Positions 41,975 through 53,584 of a DNA stretch of 64,000 nt are shown here, piece by piece. Source of the stretch: Typhlomys cinereus (Eukaryota > Chordata > Mammalia > Rodentia > Platacanthomyidae); contig JALPQD010000005.1 in the NCBI GenBank assembly GCA_023101885.1, positions 941,520 to 1,005,519 on the forward strand. Direction: 5' to 3'. The notes below the pieces were generated by a model. It saw nothing but the letters and a program-made list of their open reading frames with translations. It ran no database searches and was not told the DNA's origin. Position 1 is the stretch's first letter, and the number at the start of each line of letters is the position of its first letter. Made by a program: the position numbers and the translations under genes.

Positions 41975-42165
41975 GTGCCTGCCACACGGGGCCACTTTAC
42001 ATATGCATTAGCTCATTTATCCCACAACACAGTCCCATTTTGAAGCAGGAAACCAGCCCCGGCTCTGTCTGGCTGCTCTCGCCTGCCCGGCACCACCAAC
42101 AGCCAAGTGATCCAAGGTCACAGAGCTTGGTGCGGAGTGAAGCGGACGGGCCTCGGCATCTGGCA
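41975..42165 (-). repeat. MIR
   Basis: TTTACATATGCATTAGCTC, CAACACAGTCCCATTTTG, AAGTGATCCAAGGTCACAG follow the reverse MIR order, including the TAGCTCATTTA and CAAGGTCACA core. Confidence 0.7.
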
Positions 42166-42182
42166 TTATGGTTGTTTTCTCT

Positions 42183-42465
42183 TTGTGTGTGTGTGCGTGC
42201 ATGCATGCGTGTGCCCGAGTGTGTGTGTGTACGTGTACATGAGTGTGTGTGCCTATGGGGCCAAGGGCGACCTCGGGAATCATCCTGGATTGCTTTACCT
42301 CCTTATTGCTCTGCTCTGGGGTTTCCCAGGCTTCTCCTTCTGAGGCTGGGGTTCAGGCGGCTGTCACATCCACCTGACATTTTTATGTGGCGTCTGGAGG
42401 GGGTGACTCAAGGCCTTTTGCTCATGAGACAAGGGCTTTACAGCCCCGAGCGTCTCTTCAGTCCT
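42183..42465 (-). repeat. SINE-A
   Basis: A degraded TG/CATG tail, GCGACCTCGGGAATCATCC, TTTTATGTGGCGTCTGG and head remnant GAGCGTCTCTTCAGTCC. Confidence 0.88.
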
Positions 42466-42615
42466 TGTTTTTTGTTTGTTTTGTTGAGACGGAACCGCAC
42501 TGTGTCGAGCAGACAGATCATCCTATTTCAGGGTTTACCATGCCGGGCCTCACAAACCCACAGCCATCCTCCTGCCTCAGTCTCTGAAGAGCTGAGGTCA
42601 CAGGCTTGAATGATC
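42466..42615 (-). repeat. Diverged B1-type SINE
   Basis: TTTTGTTGAGACGGAACC, CCTCCTGCCTCAGTCTC and GAGGTCACAGGCTTGAATG are in reverse B1 order. Confidence 0.55.
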
Positions 42616-43009
42616 AGCTCACCGATGCGCTCTAGAAATTTCGTTTACTTTCTGCGTCACTCGAGTTTTGACATCAACATCACGGTTGGATTGAAAAGAA
42701 GGAGGAAAGAATTGTTAGGTCGGAGCTCCCGCCTACCTCGCCCAGTGAGCAGAGGCCATCAGGGAGCACAGAGGCCGCCATACGCCGTCTGGGGACACCG
42801 TCCTAGGGCAGGGCAGTCATTGGAAGGCTGGAGCCTTATTCCTGTGGCAGTCTCATCCCTGGCACTGTGCCAGGTCACAAGAGCACAAACCCTACCTTGT
42901 CTGGCCTGTACCTTCTCAAGAGTATTCGGTGAGCTTTCAAGAGCATCTTTAGATCGCCTCTTACAATTGGCGGGAGTCCCCAGGAAAGACCCTGGAACTC
43001 AGAGCTTAA

Positions 43010-43165
43010 CTTGGAGAGCGTGAGTTCCAGTCCTGGCCCCTCTTCTGCACGAGGCCTCGTGTGACCTTGGCTTTCTCCAAACTTGGATTTCACGGCCTGC
43101 AAGTGGGGGAGGGGATCGTCCCAGCCATACGATTGGCTTGGTGTGAGGATAAGGAGCCATTATTT
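43010..43165 (+). repeat. MIR
   Basis: GAGTTCCAGTCCTGGCC, CGTGTGACCTTGGCTTTCTCC, GGCTTGGTGTGAGGATAAGG follow the MIR plus-strand order. Confidence 0.7.
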
Positions 43166-43169
43166 GTGA

Positions 43170-44380
43170 CAATATTTTATTAACAACAGAAGCCACATGT
43201 ATTAGGCAATGCGCTTGACCAGTGTGGCCTTTGCGAGTCTTGGAACGCGTTTTCCAGGGTGGGTGGGTAAAGTCTGGGCCGATCAGAACTCTTTTCTTCC
43301 AATCCTCCTCTTACCTGTGCTACAGAGCCGACCAGAATGTGGGCGTCAGCTCCGTTTCTGGCCTGAAGTCTTTTTTCTTGCCCCCCCACCCCTCCTGCTT
43401 TGGGCCTGTCTCCAGTTTCCTGACAAAGTGCTATTTGTTTTAAGGGTGAAGCAGGCAATTCTCTGGGCAGCGATGGCTGCAGGCAGTTACTGTAGTTCAG
43501 AATGAAAAGCCAAGGCGGAGTAGGAGGGATACTGACCAGGCTTGTTCCTTCGGGTTTGGTGCATTGATTTTTGAAGGAAAATGAGAGAGATAGCTTCTCA
43601 ATAGAAAGATTATGAAATATCACAACAGAGCCAATTTGAGTAAGGAGAAAGGGCTTGTAAAAGTCACTATTCATGGCTTTGAAAGCACATGCTTCCTCCT
43701 CCTCCTCTTCCTTTTCTCCCTCCTTTTTATTTTGAGAAAATGAATTTTTTTTTGAGCATTCACTGTGTCTACAAGTGCACTCTCAGAGAAAAGTAAAAAA
43801 GTTACCTGGGAGTCACAGCCACAGCAGCCCTGCAGCTCCACCACACTTTTCCTGTTTTCCTCTCTTCAGCGATGAAGGTCAGGGTGTGGCTAGCCCATTT
43901 CCGAGAGTCCAAGACTGAGGCTCAGTGCATTTGAATCTCATGTCAGCATCTCCGTGCTACTTAGTTACTCGAAGAATGAAGCTTTGAACCCATGCCATGT
44001 CTCGCTCACTGTATGAAGGAGACTTGAAGAAATTCTGCTTTGAGAACCACTTAGTGCACAAACAGTCACGTCGTGTTAGCTCAGTGTGTCCTGCGGTGGA
44101 GCTGCATTTTAGGGGCCTTTTCTCTGAGGAAGGGTTCACTTGAGCAGGGCCCGAGCGCTAGGACCCAAGTGATACGCAGAAACTTGGAGCGCTAAGGGGA
44201 GAGCAAAGAGTGGACATGTCAAACCAGGAACCGTGTGCTGCCGTGGCAGGTGGGGCAAGGAAGGGGGTGCAGGAGGATGGGAGGCCAAAGCAGTGTGTAG
44301 ACGGAGACGGGCCAGCAGGCCTCGCCAAGGGAGCCGGGCCTCGGGCCACTTGCCTTCGGACAAGGGCCGTGTCATTGTCA
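43170..44380. other. Low-repeat stretch
   Basis: No clear interspersed repeat in about 1.2 kb. Open frames of 160 codons (43180-43674 minus and 44136-44646 minus) have no splice or start support. Confidence 0.4.
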
Positions 44381-44384
44381 TCGC

Positions 44385-44495
44385 AGGTCTCTTGGCTTTT
44401 TGGGACAAGGTCTCGGGAGGCCCTCGCTGGCCTCGAACTTCGGTCCTTCTGCTTCTGCATCCTGGGTTCTGGGGTGTGTGCAACCCGCCCCTGAC
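44385..44495 (-). repeat. B1-type fragment
   Basis: TTTTTGGGACAAGGTCTCGG, CCTCGCTGGCCTCGAAC and CTTCTGCTTCTGCATCC are reverse B1. Embedded in GC-rich DNA. Confidence 0.6.
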
Positions 44496-44769
44496 TCCAC
44501 TGAAGATTCTTAGGAAGAGGGCCGGTCTGTGCATGTGCACCCGGCCCTGTGGCGCAGGCCCGCAGCAGCTGTCCCTCCCCTGTGCTGCTCTTAGGACCAC
44601 CAGGAGTTGCCCAGACGCACCCCCCACACACACACATTCCCCTCACCCCGCCGTAGAGATCCAGGGTAGGACCTGCAGGGACGGGGCCCCGTGGTGAGAG
44701 AGAGGCCTCTCAGAACATTTGGTCCACTGACGGCAGTTGGCTATTTTATATATGATTTTCAGGCCTTGG

Positions 44770-44972
44770 GCAGGTGTGAATGTGGGTATTCATGGTATGT
44801 GCACACAATGCGTGTCCAGCCACAGGTGTGTCAGGTGTCTTGACTGATCTTCTCTCACTGAACCTGGGCTCACCAGTTGGCTAGACTGGCTGCTCGGTGA
44901 GCTTTGGGTGTTTACCTGTCCCCACCTCTCTCCAGCACTCAGGGTTGCAAATGTGCACAACTATAGATGGCT
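44770..44972 (-). repeat. Long B3-type SINE, left part
   Basis: CTCACTGAACCTGGGCTCACC, TTGGCTAGACTGGCTG, CTCTCCAGCACTCAGGG and ACAACTATAGATGGC belong to the long B3 form. Its remaining 63 bp continue at 46079, so the TG tract is inside it. Confidence 0.65.
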
Positions 44973-46079
44973 TTGTGTGTGGAGTGTGCGTGTGTGTGTG
45001 TGTGTGTGGTATGTGTGTGGAGTATATGTGTGTAGTGTATGTGGTGTGTGTATATGTGTGGTATATATGGTGTGTGGTGTGTGTATATGTGTGTATATGT
45101 GTGGTGTGTGTGTATATGTATGTGGTGTATGTGTGTTCGTGGTGTGTGTAGTGTGTGGTATATGTGGTGTGTGTATGTGGTGTGTATAGTGTGTGGTGTA
45201 TGTGTGGAGCGTGTGTGTGGTGTGGGTGGTGTATGTATGTGGTGTGGGTATGTGGTGTGGTGTATGTGTGCATATGGTGTGTGTATGTGTGGTATGTGGT
45301 GTGTATGGGGTTATGGTGTGTGTATGTGTGGTATGTGGTGTGTACGGGGTTATGTATGGGGTGTGTGGTGTGTGTATATAAGTGTGGTGTGTGTGTGGTG
45401 TGTGATGTATGTGTGATGTGTGGTGTGTGGTGTATATGTGTGGTGCGTGTATGTGTGTGGTGTGTGTGTGTGTGTGGTGTGGTATATGTGTGTGTGGTGT
45501 GTGTGTGGTGGTGTGGTGTGTGTGGTGTATGTGTGGTGTGTGTGGTGTGTGTATGTGGTGTGTGTGTATGTGTAGTGTAGTATGTGTGTGGGTGTGTGTG
45601 TGGTGTGTGTGGTGTGTGTGTGTGTGTAGTGTGGTATGTGTGTGTGTTTGTGTGTAGTGTGTATGGGGTGTATGTGTGGTGTATGTGTGTGGTGTGTGTG
45701 TGGTGTGTATGTGTGTAGTGTGGTATATGTGTGTGTGTGTGGTGTGTGTGGTGTGTGGTGTTATGTGTGGTGTGTGTAGTGTGTGTGGTGTGTATGTGTG
45801 GTGTATGTGTGTGGTGTGTGTGTGGTGTGTGTAGTGTGTGTGGTGTGTGTAGTGTGTGTGGTGTGTATGCGTGGTGTGTGTCTGTGGTGTGTGTATGTGT
45901 GTGGTGTGGTATGTGTGGTGTATGTGTGTGGTGTGTGTGTGGTGTGTATGTGTGGTGTGTGTATGTGTGTAGTGTGGTATATGTGTGTGTGTGGTGTGTG
46001 GTGTTATGTGTGGTGTGTGTAGTGTGTGTGTAGTGTGTGTGGTGTGTATGTGTAGTGTATGTGTGTGGTGTGTGTGTGG
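44973..46079 (+). repeat. 1.1-kb TG-rich minisatellite
   Basis: Made almost wholly of TGTG, GTATG, GTGG and GTAG words with very few C. There is local order: a roughly 38-43-bp unit ending in TGGGGTTATG is doubled near 45270-45355. A block with GGTGTTATGTGTGG and TATATGTG recurs about 245 bp apart (near 45720-45790 and 45970-46040). Cys/Val and His/Thr-rich frames, including a 453-codon minus frame, are artefacts. Confidence 0.95.
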
Positions 46080-46142
46080 GATCTGAACTCAGGTCCCCAT
46101 GTTTGCACACCAGGCACTCGGCCAACAGCGTGTCCCCGGCCT
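46079..46142 (-). repeat. Long B3-type SINE, right part
   Basis: GATCTGAACTCAGGTCCCC, TTTGCACACCAGGCACTC and GCCAACAGCGTGTCCCCGGCC complete the SINE interrupted by the TG tract. Confidence 0.65.
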
Positions 46143-46626
46143 CACGGTTTGTTTTCACTTCTGCAGATGGCAGTGATCGCAGTGTCATCTCGGGCAGGTG
46201 TTTCTCAGGCGCCTTTTCCCACCTGGGTCTAGAATGTGGCACGACACGACTCTGCTCTTCACAGCGTTGTGTGGCATCTCTCTCCTATTTCATTCATTCT
46301 TTATGTGGGTTATTTAGAGGAACGTGGAGCTGTAGGTTTTCCCGCTGTCTGTCTGTCTGTCTGCCTTGGCCATGAGATCAGTCCTCAGCCTACGTTTCAT
46401 TCTTGCTGAGCTGCTGCCATAGGACCGCGGCAGAGGCTTCCTGTGGGTGACGCTGTGCCAGTGTGATGTGCTAGGGTTGGTGGCGAGGGCACTGTGGACA
46501 GTGGCTAGAGGAGCTTGTGGCTCGGGGTCAGCCGTCACTGTCATTCCCGTCAGGACTTCTGCAGTCCTCAAAGGCCTTCCTTCCCCACAGACCCCACTAG
46601 CGAGAGCCCGGCTTCCTTTCTTTTTT

Positions 46627-47026
<400 letters not shown>

Positions 47027-47044
47027 GAGCTTTACCTTCACTAG

Positions 47045-47263
47045 ATTTTTTTTTCTGTTTTCTTTTTCCAGTTTCCATGTATGTTGTGTGTGTGTGTGAG
47101 TGCGTGTGTCACATGTGTTTGAACGCATGTGTTTGAACTTCTGATCCTCCCGCGTCTTGCCTCTGGGTACTGGAATTACAGGCAAAGTACGGCCATGGTC
47201 CCCTCCGAGGGCTCTCGCACGCTAGGCGAGCGCTGTACCAACTGATCTACAACCTCCAGCCCC
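47045..47263 (-). repeat. B4-type SINE
   Basis: A GT-rich insert, TTGAACTTCTGATCCTCCCG, GGTACTGGAATTACAGG, then ID head GCTAGGCGAGCGCTGTACC and TGATCTACAACCTCC. ATGTGTTTGAAC is doubled at 47116-47139. Confidence 0.8.
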
Positions 47264-47264
47264 C

Positions 47265-48440
47265 ATCTGCTGACTTTCAAAGTGTAATTTCTGCTGGGAA
47301 AGATAAACAGTACTATCAAGGGAGAAACTATTTTTCAACATTAAAGAAATTAGAAATTATAATTTATGTTTGAAAAAACAGTGCTGGTCCAAATTTTAGC
47401 TCTCCTCTCTCCCGGGCTCTGTTCTTTTTGTTGTGGAGAATGTCATGAACCATTCTCACGACCTCCTGTCCAAGCGGCGTATTTGTTGCGGGACCACAGC
47501 ATACATACAGCGTTTTCATCTTTCTCCAGAATCTGGCCTTTCGGCGAGTCCTGTCTTTTCCTTGAGTTTTGCTATCTGAGTATTTTCCTTTTGAAGGAAT
47601 GCCATTTCCCATGGAAGTTTCCTTTCCATCTGTGGAACAATGGGATTTGGTGATGAATAACTAGGATTTTGGAGCTTTCGATGTATCCCTTGCGTTCTTG
47701 GGTAGTTCTCTTGCCTAGTCTAGGGCGGTCTTGGCAGGCGGCGACTACCCGTTGCACATTCTCAGCCTCTCCCTGCAAATTAAAGGGAACCCAAAAAGGT
47801 AACTGAACTGCAGTCTCTTTCTCCACATCCCTGTTAATTTCAGAATCCCTTAGCCCTCGTTGACCCTTTCCACACCTTCCACATTAATGTTATGTGCAAA
47901 TTTGGTTCTAGTGGTGTGAGCGATTTCTAAGTTACTTTTGAATACAGACTGGAAACTATTTCTAGTGGCTTTTTTCTTCATCTGACTAGTAAATGTATCC
48001 AGTGTTTTTCTTTCTAGGCTGTTCAAGTGAATTGTGGTTTTTGTAGTCACAGAAGTTTCGGTGGATTCTGACTTCACAGGACATTGTATGAACTGCTTTA
48101 CCAAGATCAAAGCACGCGGGGCTCCTCCTGCTCCCTCGTGTGGCCAATTCAGCTGTTCTGGAGCCTGGAAATCTAGGATTCTGGTCAAGGTGTGGAAGCA
48201 GCTGGGCTTCTTGGCTTGTCCATGCTGCAAATATCTTTCCTTTCCTTCAGTGTTTTTATTCTATAACACGTTCTAGACTCAGAAACACTCCCTGGCACGC
48301 CCAAGCTTGCTGTCTAGTGCCCCTGTGACGGATGGTTACATTCTTACAAAAAGAATAATCTGAAGCTTTCCACGGCACTTTATTAGTTGAGGAGGAGACA
48401 CCCAGTTCCCAGTTCAGGTGTCCTACTGGTAATTTTGTTG
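47265..48440. other. Low-repeat stretch
   Basis: About 1.2 kb without recognised repeats. Open frames up to 126 codons on both strands lack support. Confidence 0.4.
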
Positions 48441-48456
48441 GTTAAAAGTAGACCCT

Positions 48457-48749
48457 AGGCTGGAGAGATGGCTCAAGGGTTAAGACCGCCTCGAAAACAG
48501 AAGGACCTGAGTTCAGATCTCAGGTCCCAGGAAAAAAATGCCAGGTGGAAATGGTGGGTGGCCTGCACTTCCGGCCCTGGTGGGCGGAGCCTGGAAAATC
48601 CCAGAGCAAAACAAAAAGGAGGTAGAAGCAATCCAGGATGATTCCCGAAGTCACTTTCTGTCTTTCACAGGAACACACAGTGCCCTCTGATACACACACA
48701 TACACGCACTCTCACATAAATAAAATTTTTAAAAAATATAAAAATAAAT
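48457..48749 (+). repeat. SINE-A with 13-bp target-site duplication
   Basis: Near-consensus copy with the full head, B box GAGTTCAGATCTC, GGTGGGCGGAGCC, GTGCCCTCTGATACAC and an A/T-rich tail. AAAAGTAGACCCT is present at 48444-48456 and again at 48750-48762. Confidence 0.95.
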
Positions 48750-48771
48750 AAAAGTAGACCCTGTGGGCCCA

Positions 48772-49240
48772 TGAGATGGTGAGATGGCTCAGTGGGTAAA
48801 GGTGACAGCGTGAATTTGGTTTAAGTAACACACAAAAAGCCAGATGCAGTGACTTATGTCTGTACCCACTGCCCCTCCATACACTCACATTCCTTGGTGA
48901 AATGGGAAGTGAAGACGAAGCTATCACCAGGAAGCTCTTGATTCACAAGCCAGCTACCCTGGAGGACCCAGAATGGGAGAAGCAAGAGAGATCCTGTGTC
49001 AACAAGATGGAAGGAGAACTGGCTCCCGAAAGCTGTCTCCTGACTTCAGTGAAGGCGTCTACATTCAGGAGAGAGGAGGGGGAGGGAGGCAGAGAAAGAA
49101 AAGTAAAGGAAAGACCAAGAAAGAAAGAAAAGAAAGAGAAAGAAGAAAGAAAGAAACGAAAGAAGAGAAGAAGGAGGGAGGAAGGAAAGGAGGGAGGGAG
49201 GGAGAGAGAGAGAGAGATAGATAGAGAGAGAGAGAGAGAG
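48772..49240 (+). repeat. SINE-D followed by purine tract
   Basis: GGTGAGATGGCTCAGTGGG, AAAAAGCCAGATGCAGTG and TCTGTACCCACTGCCCC match SINE-D at 33042. GGAGAGAGGAGG, GAAA, GAAG and GA runs fill 49070-49240. Confidence 0.6.
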
Positions 49241-49254
49241 ACTGGGGTAGCCAG

Positions 49255-49400
49255 GCTGCCTGAGTTCTGGGATATGTTCACAGTATGACTTTGAGCAGAT
49301 CACTTAGTATCTCTGTTTCCTGAGTTTCATACTAAGATAATCTTTAGAGTTGTTGATGACAGTCGGTGATGTAATAATACCTGTTAAGTGATTAACTTTG
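49255..49400 (+). repeat. MIR
   Basis: GACTTTGAGCAGATCACTTAG, TCTCTGTTTCCTGAGTTTC and TAATAATACCTG are the plus-strand MIR order. Confidence 0.65.
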
Positions 49401-49404
49401 ACTC

Positions 49405-49695
49405 AGAGCTAGTTTTAAATGACTGAAGAATAAGTTTTCAGCAGCTCATCTTTTGGGCATTTTTCCCCTCGCATCTGCCGTTGCTGTTCCTCATAAGGAA
49501 CAGGAAAGAACTGGAAGCCAGCCTGCCATTTTGCAACATGCAGCCCTTCACGGTCTGTATTTCCTCTGGACTTTGTTCTTTGAATGATTAATATCGAGGG
49601 TCTCAGAACTGCGTTGTGCATGACACATCCCTTCAGCTCTTCTGTGTCGCTACTTCTCAGCCTCACATTTGGCTGCATGCTTTCAAAGACTTTTT
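49405..49695. other. Stretch without recognised elements
   Basis: Nothing recognised in about 290 bp between a MIR and a SINE fragment. Confidence 0.4.
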
Positions 49696-49699
49696 GTTT

Positions 49700-49830
49700 T
49701 TAGTGCTGGAAACGGAACATGCTGAGTACGTGCCAGTATGTCTCCAGCCCTGAGAATTTGTGATCTCCTGCCTCTGCCGTGAGTGCTGAGATTTGTAGGC
49801 ATGCCCCACAACACCTGGCTGCATTTTTAA
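49700..49830 (-). repeat. ID/B1-type SINE fragment
   Basis: GCTGGAAACGGAACATGC, ATGTCTCCAGCCC (reverse ID), then GATCTCCTGCCTCTGCC, GTGAGTGCTGAG and ACACCTGGCTG (reverse B1). Confidence 0.6.
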
Positions 49831-50179
49831 ACTCATCTTGAAGAGTATTTTTCCCCTTAGTGATGAACATTATATGTATTAGATTTATAAGCTGTTTGTA
49901 TTTTAAGTGCATCATTTTTAAAAAGAAACAGAATGCTCAGAAGGAATGTATAACAATTCTTTAAAGAAGGAAGCACAGGACTGCGAATGGCTAATTAAAT
50001 CAGTTGTAGTTCAAGGAAAAAAAAGGAGGCTGCTCACAGCCTGTAGTGGACACAACACACACCGTCAGCAGATAACCCAAGGTGGTCCGTACCTGGTGGT
50101 CTATGCTGGGAATATGTCAGCCGTTCTTCACTTTCAGACATTCAGCTCAGGGATTTAATGTAGCCAAAGTTTGTGGTAT

Positions 50180-50488
50180 CGTCATTTTATTTATTTCTGT
50201 GCAGAGAGTATGCATGTGTGTGCATGTGTTTGTGTGTGTTTGTATGTGCATATGAGCATGGAGGTTGACACCGGATATCTTTGTCTATCACGCACTACTT
50301 TTATCATTAAGACAGGCTTTCTCAGTTGAGCCCAGAGCTCACCAGCCAGCTAAGCTAACGAGCCAGCTTGTGCTAGAGTTCTTTGCCTCCTAGTACCAGG
50401 ATTACTGCTGGCCTCCACACTTGCCCGGCTTCTTCGTGGTTTCTGGGGATCTGAATTCCAGTTCTCACTGAAACATCTTCCCAGCCCC
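50180..50488 (-). repeat. Long B3-type SINE
   Basis: TTTATTTATTTCTGTG tail, TG-rich part, GGAGGTTGACACCGG, GAGCCCAGAGCTCACCAGCC, GGGGATCTGAATTCCAG and head GAAACATCTTCCCAGCCCC. Confidence 0.65.
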
Positions 50489-50959
50489 ATTTTTCTTATG
50501 TGTGATGGGAACTCATGTAGCTCATGGTGACCTCACACTTGATAGATAGTTAAGGATGACGTTGCATTCCTGACCCTCCTGTCTCCACCCCGAGCATTGC
50601 ATTTTGGGCACATGCCATCTTATCTGACTGTCATGGTTTCTTGTATACTGTGCTCACAAAATTAAAGAACACATCAGCTAGCATGGTTCATTTTACATTC
50701 AGATTTGCATACTACCCACACAGCCAGAGCGGGAACGTGAACCATGTAGTGAAATTCTTGTCTCTCACAGCTCTGTGACCTGTCTTTTTTTTTCTTTTAT
50801 AAAATAATATTCAGCTACAGCTAGTTAACCTGCTTCTCTCTGCTAGTATCACAGTTGCTTAATATTAATCAATTGTAAGATAACCACTTGTACTTTACAT
50901 TTTATCTAACTGTGATGAAACATGATATAGGCGAGAACCTTACAAGTTATGTTTATTTT

Positions 50960-51110
50960 TTGCCTTTTTTTTTTTTTTTTTGAGTCACAGTCTTGTCACG
51001 TCCTGTAACCCTGTCTGGCTTGGTAGTCACGATGTAGCCTCGGCTGGCCTCAAACGCGCAGCAGCCATCCCAGCTTTTCCTCCCAAGAGCTGGAAGCATA
51101 AGCTTACAGG
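50960..51110 (-). repeat. B1-type SINE with poly(T)
   Basis: A run of 17 T (50965-50981), GAGTCACAGTCTTGTC, CCTCGGCTGGCCTCAAACG and AGAGCTGGAAGCATAAG. Reverse B1 with its A tail at the left. Confidence 0.75.
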
Positions 51111-51114
51111 TTCT

Positions 51115-52068
51115 GTTTTCCCAGCGTGAGATTTCCGAGTTACAGATCCGTAGCACAGAATAATGAGCTACAGCCCAGGCACGCTGCTCATGGACCGCCA
51201 GCGCACAGGAGGAAGGACTGGCCCAGTGTTTGGACCTTCAGCTGTCCTGTAGGAGGTCGCCACACGTCCGTGAGCGGCACCCGTGAGCCGGGGCTTGGGC
51301 TGTGCCCGCTCACAGTGCCTCGCCCTGCGCAGGGCGTTCTGAGGATGCAGTGGGGCAGAGACCCTGATGTCAGAGGCCAGTGGGATCCGACAGTGTGCGA
51401 GGTTAAAGCAGCCATGCGCTGTGCGAGGAAGAAGAGAGCTTCCATCTACTGAGCTAAGGGAGATGCCAGCTCAGACCTGGCGGCGCCGTGCTTCTGCCTT
51501 GGGGCTGGTCTTCCAGATCCTTCCGTGGCACGCTGGAAGTGGTGCTTTCCCTTCTCAGATTGCGCAGAGCCAGAACATTTTACCCAAGAAGCTTCGAGAC
51601 CATCCTGTAGGCACGTGGCTTTCAGAGATGATTTGCAGCCCAGTGTTGCACTGTGCGATGGGCAGGACACTCACTCTGCATCCTTGAAGATGGCCAAGAG
51701 CCCTCCGTGGGGACATGCCAGGCAAGCCGGCCAGCTGGCTCTGAGAGGCTTCCTGGAAAGCCACAGGTCAGGTTTGCAGAGTCCAGAAAGTGGCCTGAGT
51801 ACCAGAGGCTTCCCTCCTGTGCTGATGCTGCCCTGGAAAGGACGGTGAGGCGAGAACAGCTGCTGCAGAGACCGGTGGAGGGGGAAGGGGAGAAGAGGCT
51901 GTCTCTTAGGGAACCAGACAGCTTGTCAGTTTCCTTTCTCCCATTTGCACAAATCCATCTGTAATTGTCAGCAAGAGTCTTGATATTCATGCAGAGAGAT
52001 CTTGTGATAAACATCTTTAACCTAACCTTCAAAGTGAGATCTTTTTTTCTTCTCACTCTCTCTCCTCC
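51115..52068. other. Low-repeat stretch
   Basis: About 950 bp, moderately GC-rich. Several 75-236-codon frames overlap on both strands. None is favoured by splice sites and none resembles a known domain. Not a CpG island by eye. Confidence 0.4.
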
Positions 52069-52069
52069 T

Positions 52070-52352
52070 TTTTTTGTATATGTGTTTTGCATGTGGGAGG
52101 GTGTACATATGTGGGGGGGGGAGGGTGTACAAGAGGGCAGTTGAAGGTGTGTGCCTGTGGAGACCCAAGGGTGACAGTGAGAATCATCCTGGATTCTTCT
52201 ACCTCCTTGCTTGGCTCTGGCGTTTCTTAGGCTCTGCCTTCCAGGGCTGGAATTGGAGGTCACCGACATCCACCTGATATTTTTACATGGGGTCTGGAGA
52301 TCTGAACTTGGGTCCTTTTGCTCGCCAGGCAAAGGCTTTAAGCCTTGAGCCC
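52070..52352 (-). repeat. SINE-A with G-rich tail region
   Basis: The TG tail is replaced by two GGGAGGGTGTACA repeats around a run of nine G (52105-52135). Body GCCTGTGGAGACCCAAGGG and GTCTGGAGATCTGAAC. Confidence 0.85.
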
Positions 52353-52449
52353 TTTCTTTAAAGATGAAGAAAGATAAGAAACATCACTCTGGAGGTAAGA
52401 GGACTTAATTTAGATCCTCCGAAATGTCATTTACAGTGTTGCTGGCTAA

Positions 52450-52572
52450 GTCCCATGGACTGTGGTACTCAGGTTGGTCTCAAAGTCCTTGTGTGGCCGA
52501 GAATGACCCAGAACTCCCGGTCCCCTGTCTTGCTTCACATAGTACCCAGTGAGTGTACTATGAATGCACTCA
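52450..52572 (-). repeat. B1 fragment
   Basis: CTCAGGTTGGTCTCAAAG, GTGTGGCCGAGAATGACC and CTTGCTTCACATAGTACC are diverged reverse B1. Confidence 0.5.
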
Positions 52573-52574
52573 AC

Positions 52575-53165
52575 TTTTACCTTGGGTGACGTCATTTCTG
52601 CCTACCCAGGAGCATAGTTTTTCCGCTTGAAAATTGTTCCTGTTGGGCAATAGTAGGAAAAAACGCTGCTCCAGGCTCGAGGGCGCTGGAGACCAGCGAG
52701 CACGGCGTGCTGGGACACCGAGGCTTGCGCTTATTGAGGATAAAGAAGCTTTAGTGGTCATGTGTAATCTCCAGGCTGTAAGCTGTGGGCTCTGTGCATA
52801 GAATGAATAATAATAAGCATTTCTGATAAAGAAGAGGTAGCTCTTGGGGAGCCCAAGAAAAATGTGGGAGCCCTACTTACCAAGCACAGCTGGCTGCAGC
52901 TGTGGTAGTGGTATGCATAGGGCGTGGGGCCAGGGCATAGAAAGACGCCATCCCTGGGCTCCTAGCAGAAGCACTGCTGTACTGTGTTCAGTTAAATGGT
53001 ACAAAAATGTAAGATTCTCATTCAGCACCGAATCAGGTCAGAACAAGCACGGCTTCCTGTTGACTCTCTAGATCACCGCCTGAAGTTTTCAGAACCTGGA
53101 GAAGATTTGGAAGGTCAGCGGCCATGATCTTGTGAGGTCTCATAGAAACCCAGTCTCTTCAAGCA
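52575..53165. other. Stretch without recognised elements
   Basis: No repeat or exon is recognised in about 590 bp. Confidence 0.4.
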
Positions 53166-53167
53166 CC

Positions 53168-53582
53168 TTAAGTATGCTTTCCTTTCCTATGTGTGCGTGT
53201 GAGAATGTGTGTGTTATGCACACACGTGTGCACATACATGTAGAGGCTAGAGATCCACCCGGGTGTTCCTTGGAAGTGTCTGTATGTTTTTTGAAACGGG
53301 TACCTCACCTGGGCTCGCCAGGTGGGCTGAGTTAGCTGGACAGGAAGTCCCAGGAATCCTCCTGCCTCCACCTCTCCGCACTGGCGATAGAAATAAATAA
53401 TTGCCACAGATCTGGCTTTTCATGTGGGTGATGGTTGATCTCTTGAGAGAAAGAGAGAGAGAGAGAGAGGGAGAGGAGGCACACTTCTGCCTGCCTCGTG
53501 GTCAGAGGACAACTTTTGCAAGCTCTGGGGATGGAACCAGGTCTCCAGACTTGCGTACAAGCCCCTTCACCCCGGCCCTTAA
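53168..53582 (-). repeat. Two B3-type SINE pieces
   Basis: 53168-53400 is a decayed long B3 (TG-rich left end, GAGGCTAGAGATCC, CCTGCCTCCACCTCTCC). 53425-53582 has GA repeats, GGTCAGAGGACAAC and GGGATGGAACCAGGTC. Confidence 0.6.
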
Positions 53583-53584
53583 CA

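Noticed and set aside
44881..46242. 453-codon minus-strand open frame rich in His, Thr and Tyr
   Set aside because: It translates the TG-rich minisatellite; its few other residues come from SINE flanks. No real protein signal.
51115..52332. Possible multi-frame gene in the 51-52-kb open region
   Set aside because: The 236-codon minus frame includes SINE-A sequence at its start, and the other frames overlap in both orientations without splice sites.
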